Shown: in pieces, positions 17,850 through 26,037 of the stretch
Layout of the letters: every line of letters begins with the position of its first letter
Numbering within the stretch: position 1 is the first letter of the stretch
Origin: Nakamurella sp. A5-74
GTDB lineage: Bacteria > Actinomycetota > Actinomycetes > Mycobacteriales > Nakamurellaceae
Reading direction: 5' to 3'
Assembly (NCBI RefSeq): GCF_040438885.1
Contig: NZ_CP159218.1
Coordinates: 4,340,001 to 4,404,000 of the forward strand
Length of the DNA stretch: 64,000 nt
Program-made: the position numbers and the translations under genes
The notes under the pieces: generated by a model
What the model saw: the letters and a program-made list of their open reading frames with translations, nothing else
Database searches by the model: none
What the model was told of the DNA's origin: nothing

Positions 17850-18401
17850 GTGACTTCCGAAGAGAGCCCAGCCGTCCGGGCCGCAGGCGCCGTGATCGAT
17901 CGATTGACCCGTCTGCAGCAGGACTTCCCGGTTCCAGGGGTGCTCTTCCGCGACCTGACCCCGGTCTTCGCCGACGGGGTCGCGTTGGCCGAGCTCACTG
18001 CGGGGATGCTCGAGTTGGCCGGACCGGCCGACCTCTACGCCGGACTCGAGGCACGCGGGTTCGTCTTCGCCGCAGCAGCCGCTGCCACCACGGGTCGCGG
18101 CATGCTGGCTGTCCGAAAGGCCGGCAAGCTGCCGGGCGCGGTGATCGGCGAGGACTACGACCTGGAGTACGGAACGGCCCGCATCGAGACGCATCCCGAC
18201 GACGTCCCCACCGGCGCGCGCATCGCCGTGCTCGACGACGTCCTGGCGACCGGCGGCACCGCGGCAGCCGCGATCAGGCTGCTCCGGCGCGCCGGCGCCG
18301 AGGTCACCTCGGTCACGGTGGCCATCGAACTCGACGCGCTCGGTGGCCGGGCAGCCCTGCGCGAGTACGGCATCCCGGTGCGGTCGCTGCGTCACTACTG
18401 A
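17850..18401 (+). CDS. apt: Adenine phosphoribosyltransferase
   Basis: A 183-residue purine salvage enzyme that converts adenine and PRPP to AMP. The PRPP-binding loop is clear as IAVLDDVLATGGTAAAAIRL. The dimer and adenine-site segments DFPVPGVLFRDLTPVFADG and GLEARGFVFAAAAA are typical of the family. The length is normal (170-190). The GTG start at 17850 follows CATAGT by 6 nt, consistent with a leaderless transcript; no Shine-Dalgarno is seen. In many actinomycetes apt lies between secD/F and relA, but here it is isolated. Confidence 0.95.
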   Translation: MTSEESPAVRAAGAVIDRLTRLQQDFPVPGVLFRDLTPVFADGVALAELTAGMLELAGPADLYAGLEARGFVFAAAAAATTGRGMLAVRKAGKLPGAVIGEDYDLEYGTARIETHPDDVPTGARIAVLDDVLATGGTAAAAIRLLRRAGAEVTSVTVAIELDALGGRAALREYGIPVRSLRHY

Positions 18402-18422
18402 CGCTTCGCTCGCCGTCACGAT

Positions 18423-18486
18423 CTGAGGTAGCAGCGCTGCGGTCTCCGACATTCTCCCGATCCCGGCGGGTACCTCAGAACCGCAG
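18423..18486. other. Potential H-type pseudoknot upstream of the PPOX gene
   Basis: Two perfect inverted repeats interleave in ABA'B' order: ctgaggta 18423-18430 with tacctcag 18471-18478, and ctgcggt 18437-18443 with accgcag 18480-18486. This would allow a pseudoknot in an RNA between apt and the PPOX gene, 63 nt before the latter's start. It matches no RNA family I can name. Confidence 0.4.
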
Positions 18487-18548
18487 AGTTGGTCCTGCCG
18501 AGCGCTGGTATCGCGTTCGGGGACGATTCGAGGAACGGACACCGCGCG

Positions 18549-18974
18549 ATGAAAGACCTGGATCTCCTCCCCGAGGCCCGCCGACAGCACGTCGCGGCTC
18601 GCCTGCACAGCAACCTGATCGCCTGGTTCACCACGGTGCGGGACGACGGCCAGCCGACGACGATCCCGGTCTGGTTCCTGGCCCGCGAGGACGACGTGCT
18701 CATGTTCACCCGGCCCGGCACGCGAAAGCTGCGGAACCTGTCTCTGAACCCCCGGGCGGTGCTCGGCCTGGACGTCACCGACATCGGGCGGGACAACGTC
18801 CGGATCGAGGGAGTGGTGAACATCGCCCCGGACGAACTTCCTGCGGATCGCAATCCGGCCTACCTCGCCAAGTACACCGAACGGATCGGCGCGATGTTCG
18901 ACGACGCGGCGGCGTTCTCCGCGGCCTTCTCGGTCCCACTGGTCCTGACCCCGTCGAGGGTGCGCACGGAATAG
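18549..18974 (+). CDS. PPOX-class (split-barrel) flavin/F420-dependent oxidoreductase
   Basis: A 141-residue single-domain protein of the pyridoxamine phosphate oxidase fold. It has the FTTVRDDGQPTTIPVWFL strand pair, LMFTRPGTRKLRNLSLNPRAVLGLD (phosphate-binding) and a terminal AFSVPLVLTPSRVR. It resembles the small Rv3369-like actinobacterial PPOX group, many members of which bind F420. The cofactor is inferred from the group, not shown. An upstream ATG at 18489 is open in frame, but the residues there do not look like coding sequence. Confidence 0.85.
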   Translation: MKDLDLLPEARRQHVAARLHSNLIAWFTTVRDDGQPTTIPVWFLAREDDVLMFTRPGTRKLRNLSLNPRAVLGLDVTDIGRDNVRIEGVVNIAPDELPADRNPAYLAKYTERIGAMFDDAAAFSAAFSVPLVLTPSRVRTE

Positions 18975-19100
18975 AGGGTGCGCACGGGACAGCCGGCCCG
19001 TTCGTGGCGGGTCGTGGCCTTCGGTTCACGTCGGCGGGATGCTCTCGGCCGGGCGCAGCGTGTTCGCTGCCCACCGGGCCCGCCGAACGCGGCGTCGGAC

Positions 19101-19508
19101 TCAGCCGGTCAGACGTTCCACGGACTGCCCGGTGACCGCGGCGATGAGGTCGAAGTCCTTGTCCACATGCAGCACCGTGAGGTCGGTCAGCTCGGCAGTG
19201 GCCGCAACGATGAGATCAGGAATCGACGGAGCACGATGCTGACCTTGTTCAGCGAGCAACAACTGGATCTCGAGAGCGCGATCCTCGATGGCGGGCGTGA
19301 GGTACTCGACCGGCATCTGGGCCAGCGGAGGGTTCCGGAACGCCGCACGGGCGTCAGTCCCGGTCCTGGTCGAGAAGCCCACTTCGAGCCGGGTGACGGT
19401 GGTGATGTGCACGAGGCCGCGCTCGATGCGCGTTGCCCATTCGTCGACATCGGGGCTCGAGCCGACACGGACGAGCGCGGACTTGTCGATGAGCCAACTC
19501 GTCGTCAC
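19101..19508 (-). CDS. PIN-domain toxin, VapC family
   Basis: A 135-residue PIN ribonuclease. The four acidic metal ligands are recognisable: Asp in [11 protein letters not shown] near the start, Glu in VTRLEVGFS, Asp in [12 protein letters not shown] and Asp in [10 protein letters not shown]. The family cleaves specific RNAs and is neutralised by the upstream antitoxin. The GTG start overlaps the antitoxin stop by 4 bp (GTGA), the classic translationally coupled arrangement. Other type II toxins of this size can look similar, but the PIN residues make this secure. Confidence 0.92.
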   Translation of the reverse strand: MTTSWLIDKSALVRVGSSPDVDEWATRIERGLVHITTVTRLEVGFSTRTGTDARAAFRNPPLAQMPVEYLTPAIEDRALEIQLLLAEQGQHRAPSIPDLIVAATAELTDLTVLHVDKDFDLIAAVTGQSVERLTG

Positions 19509-19729
19509 CGCCAGGCGCCGCCCATCATGTCGTCGTCGATCAGATCGCCGAACGACACGGCGAACATCCGCAGATCGTTGGCGGTGACGGTCGCCCCACC
19601 GGAGCCAGTGGCATCCAGCACAAGCTTCCGCCGCAGGTATTGGTTGCGAGACAAGCCCAGTCGGCCGGCGTGCGCGTCGATGGCGGCCAGCACGTCGTCC
19701 GGGACGCCGCGGATTAGAACATCGCGCAT
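19505..19729 (-). CDS. Ribbon-helix-helix antitoxin, VapB/FitA type
   Basis: A 74-residue protein starting [20 protein letters not shown], the beta strand and first helix of a ribbon-helix-helix DNA-binding domain, followed by [12 protein letters not shown]. The C-terminal tail ([15 protein letters not shown]) is the likely toxin-binding segment. It is first in the vapBC operon and expected to autorepress it. Confidence 0.88.
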   Translation of the reverse strand: MRDVLIRGVPDDVLAAIDAHAGRLGLSRNQYLRRKLVLDATGSGGATVTANDLRMFAVSFGDLIDDDMMGGAWR

Positions 19730-19832
19730 CGCTCACCCACCTCGATTTGATATCACAGGGTAGCACCGACCCTCCGTTCGTGGATCCCGCACCGCCGGTT
19801 CACGTCGGCGGCACGTCGCGCGACCTCCTGAA

Positions 19833-20339
19833 GTGGACCACCCCGACACTGCGTTGGTGAGCACCGCGTCACCGCACCCCGACCGCGAACAGTTGTTCGC
19901 TGCCCACCGCCTGGAGCTGGTACGACTGGCGGTGATGTGGCTCGGCGACGTCGAGAGCGCAGAAGACACCGTGCAGGACGTGTTCGCCGCACTCGAGCCG
20001 CAGCGGATCACCGGCGATCCGCTCGCCTACCTCCGGGTTGCCGTCGTCAACCGTGCACGGTCGCAGGTCCGACGGCGGATCGTCGCCCGCCGCTGGTTGG
20101 AGAGACAGAGTCCCGCGCCGCTCGCCGCCCAATCCCCGCCCACGGTGACCGACGGCGACGTCGTCGCCGCCATCCGCAGCCTCCCGGACCGGCAGCGCGA
20201 CGTGGTGATCCTGCGGTACTTCCTCGACTGGTCGGTCGAACGGACCGCCGAGGTGCTCGGCATCCGGGCCGACGCCGTCCGCTCGTCCGCCTACAAGGCC
20301 CTGCGCACCCTGCGCACTCGGATCGGAGATACCCGATGA
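19833..20339 (+). CDS. RNA polymerase ECF sigma factor (SigE-like subfamily)
   Basis: A 168-residue ECF sigma factor. Region 2 has LFAAHRLELVRLAVMWLGDVESAEDTVQDVF. Region 4 begins VVAAIRSLPDRQRDVVILRYFLDWS and has the helix-turn-helix VERTAEVLGIRADAVRSSAYKALRTLR. The start is a GTG at 19833, with another in-frame GTG at 19857. Its stop overlaps the next gene by 4 bp (ATGA); that gene encodes a membrane protein with a short cytoplasmic N terminus, plausibly its anti-sigma factor. Confidence 0.92.
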   Translation: MDHPDTALVSTASPHPDREQLFAAHRLELVRLAVMWLGDVESAEDTVQDVFAALEPQRITGDPLAYLRVAVVNRARSQVRRRIVARRWLERQSPAPLAAQSPPTVTDGDVVAAIRSLPDRQRDVVILRYFLDWSVERTAEVLGIRADAVRSSAYKALRTLRTRIGDTR

Positions 20340-21220
20340 CCCACGACGAACTCCTGAACGATCTCGCGAGCACCGAGGACCGGGTCCGGGCGGCCCTGGC
20401 CGCCGAGGCACGGTCGGTGGACGCTGCCGATCTTCGGGACCGAACGGTGCCGTCGCAGACACCTCGGCATTCTCGGCGGACGATGCTGGTGGCCGCCGCC
20501 TCTGTCGTGCTGGTGCTCGGGGGTGCGGTGACCGTCCTGTCCCTGAACGGTCACGGCGGCTCCGGGCTCTCCGACCCGGGAGGTTCGGCGGCGCCCCTGA
20601 GCCCGACGTCCTCCACCTCGCCCTCAGTGGTGACGGTGGCCGGGTTGCCGATCAGTGCAGCCAGCTGCGCCTACGGCGACTTCAAGAGCTACGCCGACGA
20701 AGCCGTCCAGCGCGGAAATGCGCTGGTGACCGGAACGCTGCGACCGACCGGGACGACGTCCACCGACGAAGACGGGGACCTCGGGTGGCAGTCCTCGCAG
20801 GTCGAGATCACAATCGACTCCGTGCTGGCGGGACGGGTGAACAAGACGACGATGACCGGATGGGTGGCGAGCGGTGTCGTCTTCCTCAATCCGCCGCCGG
20901 CTCCGTCCTCGGGGGCCGAGAGCGTCCCACCCGACTCCGGGCCCGCAGTGCCGGCTTTGGGCTGGGAAGGAAGCCAGGGCTGGGCCACCGATGGTGCGTT
21001 CCTCGGCATGATCTACCAGGACAGAGGCGACCGGATCATCGTCAACCCGATCCCGCTGATCGGCGATCGCGTCGTGGTGGGTCTGGGCTGCTGGGGCGGC
21101 GCGGGTCTGCCTGCAACCCACGAGCGGGTCGAGCTGGTGCTGTCGGCAATCCCGCCCGTCACCATCTCGGCACCGGTGGATCTGGTGAAGGTGCAGGACA
21201 TCCGCGACTCGCTCCGCTGA
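20336..21220 (+). CDS. Membrane-anchored protein, putative anti-sigma partner
   Basis: A 294-residue protein with about 50 cytoplasmic residues (MTHDELLNDLASTEDRVRAALAAEA), one transmembrane helix (TMLVAAASVVLVLGGAVTVL), a Gly/Ser/Pro/Thr linker and an extracytoplasmic domain of about 180 residues with two widely spaced Cys (SAASCAYGDF and GLGCWGG). The coupling to an ECF sigma gene suggests an anti-sigma or sensor role. No zinc-binding HxxxCxxC anti-sigma motif is present in the cytoplasmic part, so the function is inferred from position only. Confidence 0.6.
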   Translation: MTHDELLNDLASTEDRVRAALAAEARSVDAADLRDRTVPSQTPRHSRRTMLVAAASVVLVLGGAVTVLSLNGHGGSGLSDPGGSAAPLSPTSSTSPSVVTVAGLPISAASCAYGDFKSYADEAVQRGNALVTGTLRPTGTTSTDEDGDLGWQSSQVEITIDSVLAGRVNKTTMTGWVASGVVFLNPPPAPSSGAESVPPDSGPAVPALGWEGSQGWATDGAFLGMIYQDRGDRIIVNPIPLIGDRVVVGLGCWGGAGLPATHERVELVLSAIPPVTISAPVDLVKVQDIRDSLR

Positions 21221-21690
21221 CCAGGCCGGGGCGGAGCGATGGCTGCCATGGCGAGCGACGGAGCACAGGGATTCGCAACCCCATCACGCCGGCGGGAGCC
21301 GAGTCCTGCGCCGCCGGGTGGTCTGCCGGGTCCGTCGGGATCGAGCGAGCGCAGCGAGTCGCCATCCCATCACCACAGCGATCGAGCCCAGGAGCAACGA
21401 CGGAGACGGGATCCCGTTGGCGCACCGCGGATCTCGGCTCCTGCATCGTTCGACAACCCTTGTTGCGATGACCGACCGAGTCGATCATTCGTGTTCCGGA
21501 AGTCCACGGTGATCGAGCGAGGGAAGAACGACCGAGTCGAGATCCGGCCAGGCCAGGACCGGGTATGCATCACGACCTCAGCAAGCACTGCCAGGTCCGC
21601 GGAGATCGTGACCGGATCGTGACCGGACCTGATGCCCTACAGGCACTTCAGGGATCTTGACTGTCGGACCTGCTGAGTAGCGTCGTACCC
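21221..21690. repeat. 470-bp intergenic region with degenerate dispersed repeats
   Basis: Fragments of the dispersed family are visible: gatcgagcgagcgcagcgagtcgccatccc near 21341-21370 and gtgatcgagcgaggga..gtcgagatcc near 21510-21545. A short tandem gatcgtgaccg occurs near 21604-21625. TAGCGT at 21678-21683, 7 nt before the next ATG, is a likely leaderless -10 box. No gene was recognised. Confidence 0.65.
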
Positions 21691-23031
21691 ATGAACAGCA
21701 CGAGTGGAGCGAGCGTCGCGGACATCCGCGAACACGCCGCTGCGCTGAGTGCCGGGCTGAAAACACTGCACACCAACATCTTCCGATGCCCCACCGGCGA
21801 ATTGGGTGAGTTCCTCAGCGAGCTCGCGGAACTGCGAGCTCTGGCCGGCGCTGCTAGCGTGATCGTCACCGCGGACGCCGAGACCCGCGGTGTGGTGGAA
21901 GCGTCCCAGTCGGCGTCGACCCGCGGCTGGATCGCCGAACACGGCTGGCACTCCCGCCGCGAAGCAACCACCATCGCGAAAGCCGCGCACATCCTGAGAC
22001 GCCCCGAGCTCGCAGAGATCGCCGACTCCATCCGCACCGCCGACCTCGACCTGCCCACCGCCGTCGTCGTGCAGGGCGAGTACGACAAACTGGCGCCGGA
22101 GCTGCTGCCAGGTGCGCACCCGATCGTGCTGAAGCAACTGGTGAATCATGGCGCCGAACACGGACCCCGCGGCGTTCGGGAATTGCGCCAGTGGATCATC
22201 GCGCACCACAGCAAGCCCGACGAGTTCGCTGACTTCCAGGACCGCTGCCGCCGCCACATCTCACTCTCATCGCCCACCGAAACGTCCACCGGGCTGCACG
22301 AATACCGACTCGTCGTCGACAACGAAGGCCTCAGCATCCTCGAAGCAGCCATCCAAACCCTCGCAGCACCCCGACCCGATGCAGAGACGAAGGAACGGGA
22401 CAACCGGCCCGCCGATCGGCGCCGCGGTGAGGCGCTGATCGAAGCTTTGCGCCGCTCCGTCCTCGCCCAGGGACAGGGCGTCACGGCAGCACCGACTGCA
22501 ACCCTCAACGTCACCATGAACCTGGATGATCTGCAGCAGCGCACCGGAGCCGGGACCTGCACCGGGACGATCGCCGACGGCACGCTGCTCGCACCCGACA
22601 CCGTCCGCAAACTCGCCTGCGACGCCACGATCATCCCTCTCGTCCTCGGCGCCGACGGCGCCGTCCTGGACTGCGGCAAAGAGCAGCGCTTGTTCACCCT
22701 GGCCCAGAAACGGGTGCTGTGGGCCCGTGATCGGCACTGCACATTCCCCGGCTGCGACATCCCCGCACAGTGGTGCGACGCCCACCACCTCGTGCACTGG
22801 GTCGACGGCGGCCCCACCGACCTCGACAATGCAGCCCTGCTCTGCCCGGCCCACCACACGATCGTCCACCGCGACGAGCTGAGCGGCGAAGGCACTGCAG
22901 GACAAGTCATCTGGGACCGACGACCCGGCTCCTACCGACCGACACGACGCCCCGATCCGCCCTGCGAATCCGCCGCGTCCGAATTCCGACCACCGGCCCC
23001 ACGATCCGTGCCCACGCCGCTACGAACCTGA
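21691..23031 (+). CDS. DUF222/HNH endonuclease domain protein (13E12-type)
   Basis: A 446-residue protein of the large actinobacterial 13E12/REP13E12 family. The DUF222 helical domain covers roughly residues 20-290. A C-terminal HNH nuclease follows: RDRHCTFPGCDIPAQWCDAHHLVHWVDGGPTDLDNAALLCPAHH contains the paired cysteines, the DAHH histidines and the N of the HNH core. Such genes are often multicopy and thought to be mobile or mobility-associated, but their biological role is not established. It sits next to dispersed repeats and has an apparent leaderless start. Confidence 0.9.
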   Translation: MNSTSGASVADIREHAAALSAGLKTLHTNIFRCPTGELGEFLSELAELRALAGAASVIVTADAETRGVVEASQSASTRGWIAEHGWHSRREATTIAKAAHILRRPELAEIADSIRTADLDLPTAVVVQGEYDKLAPELLPGAHPIVLKQLVNHGAEHGPRGVRELRQWIIAHHSKPDEFADFQDRCRRHISLSSPTETSTGLHEYRLVVDNEGLSILEAAIQTLAAPRPDAETKERDNRPADRRRGEALIEALRRSVLAQGQGVTAAPTATLNVTMNLDDLQQRTGAGTCTGTIADGTLLAPDTVRKLACDATIIPLVLGADGAVLDCGKEQRLFTLAQKRVLWARDRHCTFPGCDIPAQWCDAHHLVHWVDGGPTDLDNAALLCPAHHTIVHRDELSGEGTAGQVIWDRRPGSYRPTRRPDPPCESAASEFRPPAPRSVPTPLRT

Positions 23032-23108
23032 CCCTGTCCGCCACCCAGAACACGTGGGCTTCGAAGGGTCAGGCGGCGGGATACTCCGTTGAACGATATA
23101 TTCAGCGC

Positions 23109-23447
23109 ATGGCACCCAGCAGCATGACGGACCAGACGTTCCTCGTGCTCAGCGCTCTCGCCGGCGGCCCCGCCCACGGCTACGCGTTGATCAGCGAGGT
23201 CAGCTCACTCTCGGGGGGACAGACGACCATGCGCGTCGGCACGCTCTACGGCATTCTCGATCGACTCAGCGCACAGCAGCTCATCGAGGTCGATCGTGAG
23301 GAAGTGGTCGACTCGCGAATGCGTCGCTACTACCGACTCGCCGCGAGCGGGGTCGAGGTACTCCACACGGAAGCAACCAAGCGACATGAGCAAGCCGGCG
23401 CCGCCCTGACCAGGGTCCGCCGCATCCAGCCAGGACTGTCCTCGTGA
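23109..23447 (+). CDS. PadR-family transcriptional regulator
   Basis: A 112-residue winged-helix repressor: FLVLSALAGGPAHGYALISEV, then TLYGILDRLSAQQLIEVDREEVVDSRMRRYYRLAASG, the hallmark PadR sequence, and a short C-terminal dimerisation helix. TATATT at 23097-23102 lies 6 nt before the ATG, suggesting a leaderless transcript. The partly symmetric tgaa..gatata..ttca around it (23090-23104) could be the autoregulatory site. Its stop overlaps the next gene by 4 bp (GTGA). Confidence 0.92.
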   Translation: MAPSSMTDQTFLVLSALAGGPAHGYALISEVSSLSGGQTTMRVGTLYGILDRLSAQQLIEVDREEVVDSRMRRYYRLAASGVEVLHTEATKRHEQAGAALTRVRRIQPGLSS

Positions 23448-24454
23448 GCGCCCCCGAAATCCCGTGGTCGATCCGAGCGGGACTGCGGCTGCTTCCCCGG
23501 TCGTACCGCGAGCACCGTGCCGCCGAGATCCGCGCCACGCTGGCCGACGCCGGGGATGCCGGTCGGATTTCGGTGAGCGCAGAGACGATCGCGCTGTTCG
23601 CGTTGTCGATCCGGGTGCGCGGGCGATCGCTCCTGGCCCCGCCATCGCGAGCGCGGGCTCGGGCAGCCGCCATTGCTGCGGTGGTGCTGCCGGTGCTGCT
23701 GCTCGTCCCCGCCGCACGCGCCATCGACTTGGGCCTTCCTGTCTTCGAGGGACCGTCGGGGTTGTTCTGGAGATTGAGCGCACTGGTGCCCGCGTGGATC
23801 GTCGCGGCACTCGCCGGGCTTCTCACGCTGCTCGGCGCGGGCCGGTGGGCGCACCGATCGTCGATCGCCGCGAACGTGCTCTTCATCGGCGGACTACTCG
23901 TCCTGGTGACCACGACGGACCTCGACGCAGCGGTCCGAGAGTTCGGCTGGTTGCCGTTGCTCGGGACCAGCGCCGCGCTCAACCGGGATCCGCGGCGGGT
24001 TCGCGACGGCCGCCGCCTGCTGGGCTCCCCCGGTCTCGCCATCGTTGCCGTGGTCACAGCCGGCGCTGCGGTGGCCTATGTGGCGACCGGCCCGCTGCGG
24101 CCGTTCTCGCTCTCGGCCTCGATGCCCGGGCCGCTGGGCTTCCTTTTCCACAACAGCCGACTTCTCCTCGGCGGACTCCTGCTGCTGATCTGCCTGGTGA
24201 GCCTGGCATCCCGAACCGCGCGCGCCGCCGTTCCCGTCGTCGCTGCCCTCGGCATGGTCTACGTCGGGGCCGCGCTGGAAGCCAACCTGTGGCCGAACTC
24301 TGATCTGCGATACACCCTGATCGACCTCCCCGTCGGACACCTTCTCCTGCAGTTGGTGGCGGCCCCGATGCTGGTGTTCGCCGCCGCGCGCGCCATGACC
24401 GCACTGGTCGATCGCGCGGCTGGTCCGACCGACACGGTTCCGCTCACCGGGTGA
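23444..24454 (+). CDS. Polytopic membrane protein coupled to PadR
   Basis: A 336-residue protein with a short cytoplasmic N terminus (LLPRSYREHRAAEIRATLADAG) and about eight hydrophobic segments spread over the rest. The N-terminal LPxxYR..R..E..ATL motif is commonly seen in membrane proteins paired with PadR regulators. No transport or enzymatic motif is recognisable. It is translationally coupled to the regulator, so it is probably expressed with it. Function unknown. Confidence 0.7.
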   Translation: MSAPEIPWSIRAGLRLLPRSYREHRAAEIRATLADAGDAGRISVSAETIALFALSIRVRGRSLLAPPSRARARAAAIAAVVLPVLLLVPAARAIDLGLPVFEGPSGLFWRLSALVPAWIVAALAGLLTLLGAGRWAHRSSIAANVLFIGGLLVLVTTTDLDAAVREFGWLPLLGTSAALNRDPRRVRDGRRLLGSPGLAIVAVVTAGAAVAYVATGPLRPFSLSASMPGPLGFLFHNSRLLLGGLLLLICLVSLASRTARAAVPVVAALGMVYVGAALEANLWPNSDLRYTLIDLPVGHLLLQLVAAPMLVFAAARAMTALVDRAAGPTDTVPLTG

Positions 24455-24472
24455 GCCCGGCGATGCCCAGGA

Positions 24473-25225
24473 TCACCGCCGGGAGGGAGTCGTCGTCTCG
24501 CAGGTCAGCGGGGATTCCGTCGCCCAGCCTTCCGGTCCGTTGGGGACGCTGCGGATGGACGGTGTCCGCCACACCGTCGCCGGTCGGCGGGCTCCGGCGG
24601 TGTGCGACGCTCCGGTGACCGAGCCCTCGGAGCCCGCCGGCTCGAGGATCACTCCGTCGACCTCCGGAACCGCCCACAACTGACCGTCCTCGTCGCACAT
24701 CGTCACGAATCCCCCGAGCACCGCCGCACAGGGATCGGCCTTCTCCCAGTCCGGCGTCGAGGACACCGATCCGGACTCGGGGACGTCTGCACCACTGCTC
24801 ACCGGAGCCGGTATCGGCGCGGTCACCCACGTCGAGGCTGCGGTACCCGAGGGGCCGGTCGCCGGCGTGGCCTCAGACGTGCTCGGGGGCGGCGGCAGCG
24901 GGCTGTACGACACCACGGAACTGCCCGAGAGGACAGCCACCGACCGGGGCGGCAGGGTGTCCATCGGCTCCGGGGTCGCGAACATGAACGGCTCCGCCGT
25001 CGGGCACGCATGCGTTGCCGGCGCACCCGGGCCGACCTCGGCGCCCGGCGGCACCAGCGTCGAGGTGGCAACCGCTGCGGCTGCCACCGCCGCCGCGACA
25101 CCGAGCGGGACCACCACCCGAACCCACCCACGCCGCCCCGGCACCCACGGTCGGTCCGGCACCACGATCGCGTCGGCGCGTGCCCGGAGCATCTCCCGAA
25201 GACGCCGCTCGATGTCGTCGGTCAT
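24473..25225 (-). CDS. Membrane-anchored protein, putative anti-sigma partner
   Basis: A 250-residue protein: a cytoplasmic head of about 35 residues (MTDDIERRLREMLRARADAI), one transmembrane helix (VVVPLGVAAAVAAAAVATSTL), then a Pro/Ser/Thr-rich extracytoplasmic region with a short segment around CAAVLGGFVTMCDEDGQLW. It overlaps the upstream ECF sigma gene by 4 bp, as in the pair at 19.8-21.2 kb, though the sequences are not clearly similar beyond layout. An anti-sigma role is inferred from position. It converges with the PadR-linked membrane protein. Confidence 0.6.
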   Translation of the reverse strand: MTDDIERRLREMLRARADAIVVPDRPWVPGRRGWVRVVVPLGVAAAVAAAAVATSTLVPPGAEVGPGAPATHACPTAEPFMFATPEPMDTLPPRSVAVLSGSSVVSYSPLPPPPSTSEATPATGPSGTAASTWVTAPIPAPVSSGADVPESGSVSSTPDWEKADPCAAVLGGFVTMCDEDGQLWAVPEVDGVILEPAGSEGSVTGASHTAGARRPATVWRTPSIRSVPNGPEGWATESPLTCETTTPSRR

Positions 25226-25776
25226 CGCTGATCCCTTCCATCACGAGGTGTGGTTGCGTCGCGCGAGTCGCCCATGACGCCGCGCAGGACGACCAGCGCC
25301 CGCGAGACATGGGTGCGGACGGTGTTGGCCCGGCAGCCGATGGCCGCCGCGATCTGGTCGTCGCTCTGATCGAGGTAGAACCGCAGGACGACCGCAGACC
25401 GCTGCTGTGGCGGAAGTGCCTGCACCGCAGCCCATACCGCCGGATCCGGGCCGTCGTCGAAGTCGCCGCCGACAGCGGCGTCGGGCATCGACTGGCTCAT
25501 GGGGATCTGCCGGCGCGCCGGCGCCCGTCGCCACGACAGGAACTCCCGGGTGACGGCTGCCCGCGCATAGGCCTGCGGGTTGCCCTCGATGGCGTTCCAC
25601 TTCCGGTGGATGCGGACCAGCACTTCCTGGACGAGATCGTCCGCCAGCCCTGAGCTGCCGCACAGCAGCGCTGCGTAGCGCACCAAACCGGGACGGGCGG
25701 CCCGGACGAACTCGGAAAAACGCACCGCCACGAGGTCGGCCTCGGCAGCGCCCGCGGCGCCGTCACCGGCGTTCAC
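25222..25776 (-). CDS. RNA polymerase ECF sigma factor (SigE family)
   Basis: A 184-residue ECF sigma factor of the actinobacterial SigE/SigM-like group. Region 2 has FSEFVRAARPGLVRYAALLCGSSGLADDLVQEVLVRIHRKW. The mid-region includes YARAAVTREFLSWRR. Region 4 has VWAAVQALPPQQRSAVVLRFYLDQSDDQIAAAIGCRANTVRTHVSRAL. The GTG at 25776 is preferred; another GTG at 25858 would add 27 poorly conserved-looking residues. The open frame continues far upstream by chance. Its stop overlaps the membrane partner start (ATGA). Confidence 0.9.
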   Translation of the reverse strand: MNAGDGAAGAAEADLVAVRFSEFVRAARPGLVRYAALLCGSSGLADDLVQEVLVRIHRKWNAIEGNPQAYARAAVTREFLSWRRAPARRQIPMSQSMPDAAVGGDFDDGPDPAVWAAVQALPPQQRSAVVLRFYLDQSDDQIAAAIGCRANTVRTHVSRALVVLRGVMGDSRDATTPRDGRDQR

Positions 25777-26037
25777 GCGCTCCCCGACCGCGACCCGGCT
25801 CTGCTCCCGCCGTCTCGGCACCTGCTCTCGCGCCCAGCTCGCTTCTGCCGTCCCCACGTGCTGCCCCCGATCAGTCTTCCGCGTTGCCGCCTCATCGACG
25901 TCTACACGTCTGTCGACCTCCGCGGCGCCTAGTCGAGGACGAGTTCGAGAAAGAATCCCTGGCCACCAGGGCGGCCCCGGCTCCCTGGGGACCTCGCCGG
26001 TCGCGCCGATCATCGCGTCCTGTGCCACGGTGGACCG

